DNA from: Eremophila alpestris peregrina
Taxonomy: Eukaryota; Chordata; Aves; Passeriformes; Alaudidae
DNA length: 64,000 bases
Assembly (NCBI GenBank): GCA_009792885.1
Contig: WMCF01000015.1
Span: 4,541,076-4,605,075, forward strand
Direction of reading: 5' to 3'
The first letter of the stretch is position 1. Every line of letters begins with the position of its first letter. Of this stretch, positions 1 to 10,700 are shown piece after piece. The notes under the pieces are model-generated. The model was not told the DNA's origin. It saw only the letters and a program-made list of their open reading frames with translations, and did not search any database. The position numbers were made by a program, and so were the translations under genes.

Positions 1-2243
1 CTTCCAGACAGAGAAAACCTTCTGAAATATTTTTGAAAGACTTCACATACTTCTAACAGAAAAATATCATTTTTTTCCATTATCATCTTGTCCTGAGGTG
101 ACTGTATGCTCGATTATCCCCATCATCTGTTTCTCCCTAACCAGCTGGGGGAGGGGCTGCTGAAATCTGCTTCAGGATTTCAGACCCCTTCAGAGGTTTC
201 CTCCCAACATTTGCCCTAAACCAGGAAACATCTGAATTTCTACTATAAAGGCTGAAAGCCTCAAATTTACAGCCTGTATTTCAAAACCAGAGAAGACACA
301 GTATTGTCAGAACACACTAAAAGCAAATGAACCTGCATTTAGTACACTTCCTTACTAGCTACTGTTATAAGGGGGATATTATTGGTACAATAATCAGAAC
401 AGCATAAGCACTTGTTGAATTGGAATGATAGTTCTAATTACATTCTAACACTAAGAATCTATGCATCTTACAGGTCACTGGAATTGTTTTTTGGTTTAAG
501 ACTTCACTACTGCACCTAGCCATAATTTTAACACTAACAAAAGTAGTATGCATTAGGGATAGTATAATACTCAACTAAAAAAAGCCAAATAACAAAACCA
601 AACAAATAAACCCCAAGAAGAAACACTTGGCTAGATGTCTGTCCAAATACATGCATTAAATGACTACCAGACACAAATATTACAGTTTATAGAGGCACAC
701 CATTAGGTTTTTTAATGCTAAAGACTTCTACAATATTTTACACAGTACTACAAGAAGTGCCCATCCTTGCAATTAATTCAACAGGATTTTCTGAGAATTA
801 GTCGCAACTTCATTAGACTCTCAAATTACTATTATTGTTGTTTTAAACACAAGCAGGATATGAACAACTTATGACTAACAGCCCTGTTGCTACACAGTTC
901 ACCACTGTACTGACGAGATTAAAAGAACAACAATTAATAATGCAAGGTGCATTCATATTCAACACCCACCTTTTTTTTTTTTTTCCTTTTTTTTCTTTTT
1001 TTTCTTTCTCTAATATCCACCTCTCAGTCTAGATTATGACAATCCCTGCTCGGTCAAGACTGGAAAATATAGTGAAGGAGGAAGTCTAACTGGTTTCAAG
1101 TGGCCTTTTCTACACAGAAACAGTAACAAGAAAATCCTTGTGGAGTATTCTCCATGATCGTCTACAACTGATACATCTACCATCAATGCAAAACCAATGG
1201 GCAAAAGAGATAGATTTTAAACACACTTAAAGTGTTCATTTGACACTCCTCTAGGATTTTCTCCATACAATATAAATATGTAGGGATACAAAATATTTCA
1301 GATTAAAAAAATTACTTTTTTTTCCCTCCTCAATTTCTACTTTAAAGGTGGTCTTAATTTGTACCATGATGAGCTCATCTCAACATCTGGAAAGTCAGAA
1401 GCTAGATAATTGGAAAATCTTACTAGTTATTTATTCACTTATTTTTTTCCATACTGGAATTTAGCATCTGAATTTCAAAATTAAAAAGAGGAAACTATAG
1501 CACGTATTCAAGATGGGCTCCCAGAGAATGTTGTCAATTTTAATCAGGAGACTGGGATCATAGACTTCTCAGATCTCTCCACAGCAGCAATACTGTGAGA
1601 ATTATAAAATTACTTGCCCTAGGAAACTATAGAGCACAAAATGACCCAGCATCAAAAAACCCTTCACTCTCCTGCAGATGTAGTTTGTATATTGCAGCAA
1701 CCAAACAGAACATTCTTCACACACAGAAATTCCCAGTTTCCAAAATATTTCAACAATATAGTTTTAAGAATACAATTTTATCTGAAAACAACCAATCATG
1801 CACATATTGTCATGAATAAGCAGCAAAGTGCAAATATGATAAAATTACATTATTTTTATGGTCAGCCAAAGAAGAATGAGACTACAGCACAGTGATGCAA
1901 GCAGAGCCATACATGTGCCCTAAGCCATCATGTACAGGTCCACACCTGGCACACATATATAAATTAATGTTTTAATCACTAATTCATGAATTAAAACCCA
2001 CCTTGAAAAAACATATGATATTTCACTACAGTAATAACCAGGCCACAACTATTTTCTTTTTACTGTTCGCTTTTCTTTCATACAGTATCTTTATGGGAGA
2101 GGTTCCAGCATGGTCCGACATGAGAAGACTGAGCGCAGACGCGCGTGGGGAACGAAGGGGGCACTCTCCTTGGACAAGAAAACGAGAGGAGACGGGCCCA
2201 AAGCTGCAGAGACTAAAGGTTACCTCAAATAAAAGCTTCTTAC
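1..2243 (-). other. UCHL3: UCHL3 intron 2, partial
   Basis: This AT-rich sequence lies downstream of the micro-exon donor and runs off the window edge. It contains a T-rich tract at about 970-1012 and otherwise no exon, RNA gene or repeat family that I recognise. Short open frames here have no family resemblance. Confidence 0.75.
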
Positions 2244-2536
2244 CTGATTCGTGACCTGAAAAGAAAGCAGAAAACAGAAGAGCGTTAAGACGCAGTCGGA
2301 TCCACGGGATAAGACCTTCCCCCATCCCCGCCACTACCAGCCACCCCTTAAGCGGCGATGTGGCCCGGCGCGGCCCGGAGCCCTCTGCCCTCTCCCCTCC
2401 GCCATCCTCCTGCCCACCCCACAGCAGGCAGGCTGTCGGGCGGGCAGCCCACCGCGCACACGGCAGCGCCCCACGGCCCAGGACGGGCACTCACGTCGGG
2501 GTTGGCCTCCAGGGGCAGCCAGCGATGGGGCTCCAT
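1..2536 (-). CDS. UCHL3: UCHL3, 5' part only (ubiquitin C-terminal hydrolase L3; exons 1-2)
   Basis: UCHL3 is a cytosolic cysteine protease of the UCH (peptidase C12) family that cleaves small C-terminal adducts from ubiquitin and NEDD8. Only the N-terminus is visible. Coding exon 1 is the complement of 2495-2536 and gives MEPHRWLPLEANPD. Exon 2 is the complement of 2244-2255 and gives VTNQ. Together they match the vertebrate UCHL3 start (human, from memory: MEGQRWLPLEANPE then VTNQ). Both exons are phase 0 with canonical GT/AG borders. I searched the minus strand of 1-2243 by eye for the next segment of the family (the FLKQLG.. to LLLFP region) and did not find it. The catalytic Cys, His and Asp therefore lie off the left edge. 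The ATG at 2536-2534 sits in a good Kozak context (G at -3, G at +4). The gene diverges from COMMD6. Confidence 0.9.
2244..2255 (-). CDS. UCHL3: UCHL3 exon 2, a 12-nt micro-exon
   Basis: The reverse complement reads ttttcag|GTCACGAATCAG|gtaag and encodes V-T-N-Q in phase 0, the residues expected directly after exon 1 in UCHL3. The acceptor has a short pyrimidine tract and the donor is canonical. Intron 1 between the exons is only 239 nt (2256-2494). The paralogue UCHL1 has, from memory, an equally tiny second exon, so the micro-exon is probably ancestral to the family. Confidence 0.88.
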
Positions 2537-3130
2537 GGCAGCGGCGGCGGATCCCGGTGCGGAGCTGGGCGGACCCGTCTCAGCGCGGCTCTGACAGCGC
2601 CTCACGGTGCCGCCGCGCCTCAGCCCTGACCCGGGCCGCGTCACCGCGCCGCGCCGCACAGGGGGGCGGGCGAAGGAGGAAACTCCCGCCCGACGCCCGG
2701 CCGCACCGCTGCGCCGCTCCGCGCACACGGCCGAGGCGCCGCGCCTGGCGGCGGCCGCCGTCCGTCCTTGGAGTGCTCCGGGCGACAATGGCCGGGAGAT
2801 TCCCTCCTCCCCGCCCCCTTGGCTCCCCCGGCAATGGACTCTCCCAGCGGGGCAACGGGTGGTTCCTCTCCCGCGCCGCCGCCGGGGCCTGCGGGGCGCG
2901 CCGCAGCCGCTAGGGGGCACGGCCGCTCGGTGTCGAGGCACGGCGGAGCCGGTCCCGGCGGGAGCCGCGGGGTGTGGGGAGCGCCCGCCAAGCGCTCCGG
3001 CAACCCGGCCGCTCCGAAGCGGCCTCCAGCAGCTCAGCTGAACCGCGGCGGGAAGGCATGGGTATCGTTCAGGGAAATACGCCCGCGGGGGACGGGGCAG
3101 GCCATGGGGCAAGACGGGACAAAGGGAGTC
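2340..3130. promoter_or_regulatory. CpG island and promoter of UCHL3
   Basis: This is a block of very high G+C with dense CpG, sharply bounded by AT-rich flanks, and it contains the first exon of UCHL3 near its left side. The 5' UTR and core promoter should lie to the right of 2536. No TATA box is obvious, as is usual for CpG-island promoters. The many open frames on both strands here come from the lack of AT-rich stop codons and are not genes. Confidence 0.8.
2495..2536 (-). CDS. UCHL3: UCHL3 coding exon 1
   Basis: These are 14 codons, MEPHRWLPLEANPD, starting at the complement of 2534-2536. The donor is GAC|GTGAGT (complement of 2489-2497), a near-perfect U1 match. The exon sits inside a CpG island. 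The RWLPLEANP motif is the family signature at the extreme N-terminus. Confidence 0.92.
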
Positions 3131-3170
3131 AGAGGAACTGCTGGGCAGCAGTGGTGGTAAATATATATAC

Positions 3171-3535
3171 CACAGAATCACAGAATATTCTGACTTAGAA
3201 GGGACCCACAGGGATCATGGAGTCCAGCTCCCGGCCCTGCACAGGACGTCCCCAAGAGTACACCATGTGCCTGAGAGTATTGTCCAAACGATTCTTGAAT
3301 TCTGCCGGGCTGGTGCTGTGACCACGTCCTTGGGGAGGCTCTTCCAGTGCCCAGCCACCCTCTGGGTGAAGAAACTTTCTCTGTTGTCTAACCTAAACCT
3401 CCCCTGACACAACTTCAGGCCATTCCCTCAGGTCCTGGCACTGATTGCCAGAGAGAAAAGATCGGCGCCTGCTCTCTGGCTTCATCTTGCCTGAGAAGAT
3501 CTCAGTGTAGCAGCAAGGACTTGGGTGGTGAGGTC
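3171..3535 (-). mobile_element. CR1 LINE fragment (3' end, minus orientation)
   Basis: It begins with the CR1 3'-terminal signature in reverse (cacagaatcacagaat) and continues with family-typical phrases such as the reverse of the 'wrong-end' CR1 3' UTR: gaagggacccacagggatcatggagtccag. It then reads into the portion around the reverse of the GAAACTTTCT..CCTAAACC segment. It is 5'-truncated, with no intact reverse-transcriptase frame. Family assignment is from memory. Confidence 0.85.
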
Positions 3536-3648
3536 ACCATATGTCCTGCTGAAAATGACTGCAAGATGTGTTAAACACGATTAAAACCAGCATTTATCTT
3601 CCATAGCTGCAATCCCATCATACTTCCCATCTCAGGACCATAAAACAT

Positions 3649-3679
3649 GGCATTTCTTGGCCTTTTGGCTAAAATGAAG
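3649..3679 (+). pseudogene. U2 snRNA 5'-end fragment (truncated retro-pseudogene)
   Basis: The core ggccttttggctaa is identical to nucleotides 11-24 of vertebrate U2 snRNA as I remember it. Flanking bases (ttct before it, at.aag after it) also agree, about 24 of 31 positions by eye. Similarity stops after the first ~31 nt, so this is not a functional U2 gene. It lies in a short gap between two CR1 fragments, which fits LINE-mediated retroposition of a truncated snRNA. Confidence 0.5.
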
Positions 3680-3784
3680 CACAGTGTAATACATACATCG
3701 CATATACAGTGTAATTACATTTTATATATGTACACATACCAGGTTTAGTGTTATGCCTTCTTTCAAGTTATTTCAGAAAGGCTA

Positions 3785-4340
3785 AAAATAAAGGAACACA
3801 TCATGGCATTGGTGACGCCACACCTCTGGTACTGTGTCCAATCTGAAATCCTCAGGAGGGACACTGAGATGCTGAAGTGAGTCCAGAGAATGGTAATAAA
3901 GCTGGTGAAGGGTCTGGAGAGCACATCCTATGAGGCACAGCTGAGGGAGATGGAGTTGTTTAGCTTGGAAAAATGGAGGCTCAGGTGAGACCTTTTCACT
4001 CTCTACAACTATTTGCAAAGAGATTGTAGCCAGGTTGGGGTCAGCCTAAACTCCCGAGTAATCGGTGACAGAACAAGATGGCATAGTTATAAGCTGTGTC
4101 AGCTTATAACTATGGGGGGTTTATTTTGGACATTAGGAGGAATTTCTTCACAGAAAGAGTGATTAGGCATTGGAATGGATTGTCCAGGGAGGTGGTGGAG
4201 TCACCATCCCTGGAAGCATTTAAGGAGAGACTGGACACGGCACTGAATGCCATGGTGTAGTTGACATTGGGATGTTCTATCATAGATTGGACTTGATGAT
4301 CTCAGAGGTCTTTTCCAACCTAATTGATTTGATGATTTCT
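3785..4340 (+). mobile_element. CR1 LINE fragment (plus orientation, 3' part)
   Basis: It shows the typical CR1 order: tactgtgtccaatctg, then the block around gctggtgaagggtctggag, then gaggctcaggtgagacc, then ggacattaggaggaatttct, then ggtggtggagtcaccatccc. It ends near gtcttttccaacc and a degraded gatttgatgattt tail. Frames are broken throughout. An internal 15-bp hairpin (4082-4114) replaces the usual sequence at that point. It is 5'-truncated and old. Confidence 0.85.
4082..4114. repeat. Perfect 15-bp inverted repeat with 3-nt loop
   Basis: The left arm 4082-4096 (catagttataagctg) and right arm 4100-4114 are exact reverse complements separated by tgt. The palindrome lies inside the CR1 fragment and is not part of CR1 sequence that I recognise. 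Confidence 0.9.
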
Positions 4341-4345
4341 CAGCC

Positions 4346-5950
4346 CAAGCCATCCCCAACTTCTGCTGCTCACCACTCTTTACAGATGCAGCTGACCTAC
4401 ACAGCCCCTTGCAGCATTTGCACAGGGCCTTGAGCTTTCAGGAGCAGACATTTAGACAAGGTTTTTCTAGAAATCTGTGAACCCTCCCAGGCTGCCTGGC
4501 TTGTGAGCAGAAAGACCTGGGGCAATGGGAAACAGGTGCTTGAGCATGAATCTACATTGTGGGTGAGAAGGGAGTGTGCAGGAAAGCTGGAAAATTTGCC
4601 AGCTCACAGGGAAATCAGAGTGTCTTGAGAGAAGGAAGGAGTGCAGGATGAGGAGCAGATGGTGTCTCCGGGTACTGTGGTAGTACTCCAGGAGTATCAA
4701 AGTGCCAGGAGGCTAAAAAGGGCAGTGTTAGGGATACCCCACAGCTCAGGGCTCAGGCACTGGAGGAGCCCAGTTAACAGATACGCTTTCTCCTGTGTGC
4801 TGAGCTTTTTGAAGAACTTGTTCTTTAGAGGGTTTTGATGCAAATTATGTCCTATTCTGTAAATATTAAGTGTACTAAATGAAGTAAATTACCTAATGAT
4901 GCTCTTATTTCCCCCCCTGTAACCCCTTAGCAGGACTATGGTAATGCTGCATGCCTATGCCCAAAGCTTCTGCTTTGGCCTATCAATTGTGCTGTAGTAT
5001 CTCTCTATCCAATCTACTTGTAGCTCATTATGTGTCTCTTCTAATTTCTATACAGTGTCTCCTCATATGAAGTTCTTGGTCCTTCTCTAGCTAAAAGATG
5101 GGCCTGTAATGTCAGATCACCATCTTAGCCTGCATTTTCATTCTCTGCCATGAAAAATTTCATAGAAAACACTTCTAGAAGGTAGACTTTTCTAAAGATG
5201 CACAGTTTAACTCTGTGGATAGGCAGACAAGCCAAAATCCATTCATATTTCACCACCTTCTGTTCCAAATTTAAAACATTTAATGCATATTTATATGCTG
5301 ATGGAAATAAATTCAAAATATTTTAAAATTTCAGAAAATGATTTTGTAATTACCTTTCCACCAAGATATTAAACGTCACCTCCCATCTCCACCTGTAGGA
5401 GAAGAAAGTAAGAAAGAAAAGTATCATAATGAATATTAGTCATAGTGCTAAGGGCACTACTGAGAGACTTAATGAAATTGTAATAAAAATAATATGTGAA
5501 GTTCTCTAGATAACAAAGTATGTATTAGAGTTAGGTAAGTTAAGAACAAAGAGACTGTTAAGTCCTCAGTATCAGACACAGATCTCTCTCAGTGATGCAT
5601 ACATTGCCAGTATTTTGACAACTATGAGGTAGTAAAAACACAGACTACTCAAAATCATTTGCACACTTAATTAGATATTTTAGAAGGGAGAGGCCAAGAT
5701 CAGACAGGTCATAAATGTATAAAGCTCATAAAAACACACCACATTCCATAATGATTAGTCTTTTCCTGAAACATATTATAGATTCTGATGCCCAAAAGAT
5801 AGACTAGAAATAAATCCCCATAGACTGATGTCTATAGAGCAGGTATTTGTTTTTTGAAGCGCTGATGGTGAGGGGGATTTCTCCATCTAATTCACCTACC
5901 CTTGTCAAGTGCTATAGTATATTTATACAGTAAGTATTGTTCAGCATCAC
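4346..5950. other. Intergenic spacer, UCHL3-COMMD6
   Basis: There is no gene-like sequence. The left third (to about 4850) is moderately G+C-rich, and the remainder is AT-rich unique-looking sequence with short random open frames. I see no repeat family with confidence. Confidence 0.5.
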
Positions 5951-6560
5951 TATGTCACTACAATATCATCACATAAGCACCAGAACTCATTTACATGGTA
6001 TGATCTCATGTTATTAGATAGTCCTTTTGCACCGCGCTTGTGCCTCCCCAATTCGGAGGTCATGGGGGTCTTTGATGAAGGCTTCAAAGGTCGTCTTCAC
6101 ATCCGAACTTTTCAACTTTGTCTTTGGAGTAAGTGCAGTTATGGTGTTCCTTGGTCTGTCTGGTCTTAACCAGCCCAAATTCTTTGTTTTGTGGCCAATT
6201 GGCTTTGCCAATTTTTCCTTAGTACTATACTAATCTATCTCTATAGCTATTCATCCGGTGAGTTTTTTCTTCTTTTTTTGTCTGTTCAGCATTAAGCAAC
6301 TAGTTAACCACATACTAGCTTAATATTGTATAAAAAGTTATGATTCAGGTTATATAGGTACCAGGTTATATAGATATATAAAAAGTCATTATTTAGGTTA
6401 TATTGATATCTTGCAACTCAAGCTATATAAGCATCTTGTAACTTCGATTTAAGTTATATAGGCATCAATTCTTTCATTAACACTTACTGAAAATACCTAG
6501 GTTTATTCAGCACTACTGTGGGACAAGTTATGTTTTACTACTGACACCGCCTCAGAATAG
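5951..6560. repeat. Unrecognised block: open frame on minus plus degenerate AT repeats
   Basis: The minus strand of 6014-6211 is open for 65 codons starting from TTG, with no ATG. It has several CpG dinucleotides that contrast with the AT-rich surroundings, and ends ..EAQARCKRTI. Beside it, 6340-6475 holds about four degenerate copies of a unit around gttatatagg.at. I recognise neither part. It could be a decayed LTR or other insertion. No function is assigned. Confidence 0.35.
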
Positions 6561-6954
6561 ATCTACTGAGATTATAACATTATTCTCTCTATATACATTA
6601 AAAAGGTTAAAAGCAAATGTAAAACTGATGCTAGAGAAGTGTAAAAGTATTATTTTTTACAAGTGAAACGGCTGAAAGGTCAGTGTTGCTGTAGTACTCA
6701 GCCACAGTCTAAACTTAATATCAGTATGAAATGCTTATTGAACACAGTTCTGTTTGTAGTTTTACAAAAGGTGGCTATTTCCCCATAAAGCTGAAGATGT
6801 AGTCGATCTACAAGAGTTGCCCCCAAACCACACAGTTTGTTTGAAGGCATATGGGCTGATTCCACAGTCCGCCTGTAAAAAGTATGGCCATTCAGTACCA
6901 AGTTACTCTCTGTGGAGCATGCACACAGAACAGGCATCAGCTCCCCTGCGAACA

Positions 6955-7331
6955 CAGGCTGAGGAAGCTGGAGCTGTTCAGCACGGAGAACAAAAGGTCG
7001 TGTGGAAACCTCACGGCAACCTTCCAGTGTCTGAATGGGACCTACATGGAAGCTTAGAGGGATTCTTCGGCAGGAAATGTAAAGACAGGGTGAGGGGGAA
7101 TGGGTGGGTACAAACTAAAAGCGGAGAAATTTAGGTTAGATATTGGGAAGAAATTCTTTACTCTGAAGGTGGAATGCGTTGCGCAGAGAGGTTGTGGATG
7201 TCTCATCCGTGAAGTGCTCGAGATCAGGTTGGATGGGGCAACCTGGTCTAGTGGGAGGCGTCCCTGCGCATGGCAGGGATTGGGGCTGGACGATCTCTAA
7301 GACCGCTTCCAACCCCTATGGTTCTATGATT
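6955..7331 (+). mobile_element. CR1 LINE fragment (plus orientation, 3' end)
   Basis: It runs from about ctgaggaagctggagctg through aggttagatattgggaagaa, then ggttggatggggcaacctgg, to the classic 3' end ccgcttccaacccctatggttctatgattt. It is 5'-truncated and non-coding. It stops only about 110 bp before the COMMD6 CpG island, so it is the nearest upstream insertion to that promoter. Confidence 0.88.
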
Positions 7332-7549
7332 TGCGTACCTGCGCCTTTGACAACGAGCACCAAAGAAAACGGTGTCAGCAAACCAATCTTAGCAAACCAA
7401 TCTCAGCAAACAACTTGTTGCGCCAAGCGAGCGTGACTACCCTTGGGGCGGTCCGGAGCTTCCCAAGCTCCCCGAGGTCTGTCCCGCATCCCGCTCCATG
7501 AGGGCGGGAGCAGCGGCAGCGGGGCGGGAGCAGCGCGTGCTCCCCGCGC

Positions 7550-7611
7550 CGCAGCCAATCAGCGCGGTGCCGCTGCCTCGCTCAGGGGGCGGTCGCAGCC
7601 AATCAGCGCGG
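7550..7611 (+). promoter_or_regulatory. Duplicated CCAAT-box unit (NF-Y-type sites)
   Basis: The 18-mer cgcagccaatcagcgcgg occurs exactly twice, at 7550-7567 and 7594-7611, with starts 44 bp apart. Each copy carries CCAATCAG, the preferred NF-Y context. The second copy lies about 55 bp upstream of the COMMD6 ATG. Binding by NF-Y is inferred from the motif only. Confidence 0.75.
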
Positions 7612-7657
7612 CGAGCGCTGTGTGGCGGAAGGCGGGGCTCCGCGGGCGCGCGGCGCC

Positions 7658-7706
7658 ATGGCCGCCGGCTCCACAGGCGCGCTGGCGCGGGCGCTGGGGG
7701 CACTGG
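7658..7706 (+). CDS. COMMD6: COMMD6 exon 1
   Basis: It encodes MAAGSTGALARALGAL plus the first base of Gly17. The donor is G|GTGAGG, phase 1. It is Ala/Leu-rich and lies inside the CpG island. Confidence 0.9.
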
Positions 7707-10700
7707 GTGAGGGCGGGGGGGACCCGGGGTGAGGGAGTGGGGGCCGAGGGCTGCCGAGGGCTCTCTTTAGGTACGTGTGGGTTAAAATTAATTGCGTTCA
7801 ATAAAGGTAAATGCGTGCATGATGGCCTAGGCATTTTTCAGAGAAAAATTAGATTTATTACCGTAACGCTTTATTTGGGTATTTGCTTCTGATCGCTACT
7901 GTTTTTCAGGTGGTGGTGGTGCAGCAGATAAGATTCGTTTAATACCTCAAGACTTCTTTGCAGAGCTGGTAAGCAGGGCGATAAATGGGATGGGGAAAGG
8001 CTTCCGGCACTCCAGGAAGTCTTTTCATTTAAGCTCTTTTGGGTTTTGTGTGATGCAAAGGGAACCTTAGGTATGTGGTAGCTTGACTTGACTCATAAAA
8101 CAGATCAGTCCTGCTAACAGCAATGGGTTTGATTTAAGTTTATGTTTTTATCACAGAAGATTTCTAAAAATCTAGTCTAACATTTAAATGATATGTCAAG
8201 GTAACTTGTCTAAAAAGCACTTGGCTTGTTTACTATAGTGTACACTTGAACAGTTAATATGAAGCTGGTGTGTTAATTAGCAATAATGAAGTAGAAACTA
8301 AAGTCTGGATTTGGTTTATTTTCTTTCCTTGGATTTGATGGAATTTTCAAATCAGTCATTTCAATTATTTCTTTATTCTCCAGTCTTCACTCTTTATGTC
8401 CATTTTTGTATCAACAACGTCTTCAAACATTTTTTTTTCTTTCAGTGTGAACAAATAATTCAACATCTGAACCATAAGATCCCAGGTATAAATACAGCTG
8501 AATTGTGTCAGGTAAGTTGGCACACCAGCCCTTGTAAGCAAGAATAGTAGCTGTATCTGCTGTTAATGATAGAATTCCCAACTTGATGTGGGGTTTCTTG
8601 TGTGTGTGTATATACAAAGATGATTTTATGAATGCATAATTTATTATTTGTAATTATTTGAACATTCTTTTTCTAGAGAATTCAAGCATCGGGGGTTGAC
8701 ATTAATATTGGTGACCTAGCAAAAATAGCTAACACTCTTTCATTTCTGTTTAGGTAAGCACAAAATAATGTCTTTTTTCCTTCCATCACAACTTACTGGT
8801 GGTATTGAAAAGTTGTATCAAATGTGGGTATAAAATGAAGTGACTTGGGAAAAGGGCGACAGTTCGTTAGTCTCAGTACACAGAAGAGAACACCTGGGCT
8901 TAGTTTGTGTCATTAAAAAGTGTAGTTACTTTATGTATAGTATCACTTTTTAAAATTAAAAAATAAAAAGGAAATTGTTCGAAGATGCTGTCTGCAAGCT
9001 CTAGAACTTAGTGGCAAGATAGAGGAAGTTAAGCTTGCTTTTAAAGCTAAGTCAGCTGGGCCTTTGCCTGGAAAAAGTGTGTTTTAAAAACTTCCTGTTT
9101 CTTGGAGATCAGAAATCAGCATTTGTGCCTTTTTGAAGGATACAGAGCTTATAATATTACATTCTGCCATGAGTTGAGTTTTTAGGTATTACTATTTATT
9201 TAGTATTTTTAGTTGATAATTTTTTCTATTTTTAGAAAGATAAAATTTTCAGGATCTTGCTTGTTCTTTTAATATCTAGTATCTAAACATTTCATGTAAC
9301 ATTAATACAATTTAGGAAAATATACTAGTAGAAATCTAAAATACTGCTCTTCCATTTATAAAATAGAATATCTGAAGTCGTATTCTACCATGCCACTTGG
9401 AGGACCAGCTCACTTTCTTTTGTATTAATGCCTCTTTAGAGGAGTGAACCTGCATGAACAAACATAGAGTAGGATTTTTTGTTTGCTTGTTTCTGTAGAG
9501 GAAATCAAGTGGCAGTCTTCCTTTAGACTTGCTGCCTTTTCAGTTGAAGGGTTTATGGCATCATTTGACTCCTGTTAATACCCATTATACTGAAACCTAG
9601 AAGTCCTTATTTACTTTTGGTGCTACTTCAATTTCGCCTCCTGAGTGTTTAATTAAATTGCATTGTTTCCAAAGTAATAATACTGTTTAACTACTCTGTG
9701 CACACACCCCTCACTGACTTGTGCCTTCTTCCGGTTGCTAAGGCACTTGAAGGCTGTGATTATTTTTAGTTTGATGTTGGATGTTGTGCAAGCCCAGCAA
9801 AGCTGGGCCTCTGCATATTAAGATATAGTAAGGTAATGTTGTTCTTTTGCACATGGATACAACAGATCGGTAACAGTCAGGGACAAAAGTAATCACGGGC
9901 TGCTGAATTGTTTTAAAGTATATGTAAAAGCTGTTTCTGTGGGGTGAAGGGAGGAATTGTATTAAATTGATGCAGTGATCTCTGGATGTATCTATTGTAG
10001 CACAGCAGCCAGAAACAACCTCTCTACAGAAGAACTGGTCACCACCTTGGGCAGTGGTGTCAGCCCACTGCCAAAACATGCAGTTCAAGTTATTCGTCAT
10101 GTGTGGAATGAGCAGGGCAAAGCCATTGCTGTGGCAGAAGATGCAGGATATATGGCCACCGTGGGGCAGGTAACTAAAGGACAAAGTGCAGCTGAGCTAA
10201 TGATGAACATTTCAGAAATGTCAGTGTCTCACTGTGAGTGTTGTGTTGTCAGGCAGGCAGTGGTAGATAGGCTGCTGAAAGCTTTCCTACCTGTGTGCAC
10301 ATTTACATGTTGCCAAATACCTACCCAGGTAAAGCAGCATATACAATAAAGGTTGTCTTCATGCTAAACAGTTTTCTAATATTGTTTGGATGATAAAGTC
10401 ACATTTTCTACCCTTTTAAAAATTCATGTTTTGTAGTACTCTTAATGAAGATGAATGGCAGTCAGTCTGGCAGACTATTGTATAGGCTCATTATGTCAAT
10501 CTGTTTTAAGTGTAAATTATTCTTTAAAGTTGTTAACACCTGCACTTGACTGCTTATTCTTTGTCTCCCTTAAATTTAAACATTATTTTTAAAGATACTT
10601 TCTGTCAATTTCCAGCAGTCCTTTTTTGCTTGAAAAAATAACAATCTGTTTACATTTTAAGATTTTTTTTTCTGATAGCAGTTTAAAAGAATATGGAATT

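Larger units (their letters stand above)
7440..7740. promoter_or_regulatory. CpG island and promoter of COMMD6
   Basis: This is a short GC- and CpG-rich block that ends just inside intron 1 of COMMD6. It has GC boxes (ggcggg at 7503-7508, ggggcggg near 7521) and two CCAAT boxes in an 18-bp direct repeat. No TATA box is seen near the expected start. The compact size fits a housekeeping promoter. Confidence 0.8.

Noticed and set aside
2348..3181. 277-codon open frame on the minus strand over the UCHL3 CpG island
   Set aside because: Only the codons at 2495-2536 are UCHL3. The rest is promoter, 5' UTR and intron 1 read through because GC-rich DNA lacks stops.
9975..10349. 124-codon plus-strand open frame
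   Set aside because: It is simply COMMD6 exon 5 (10001-10169) with intron read-through on both sides.
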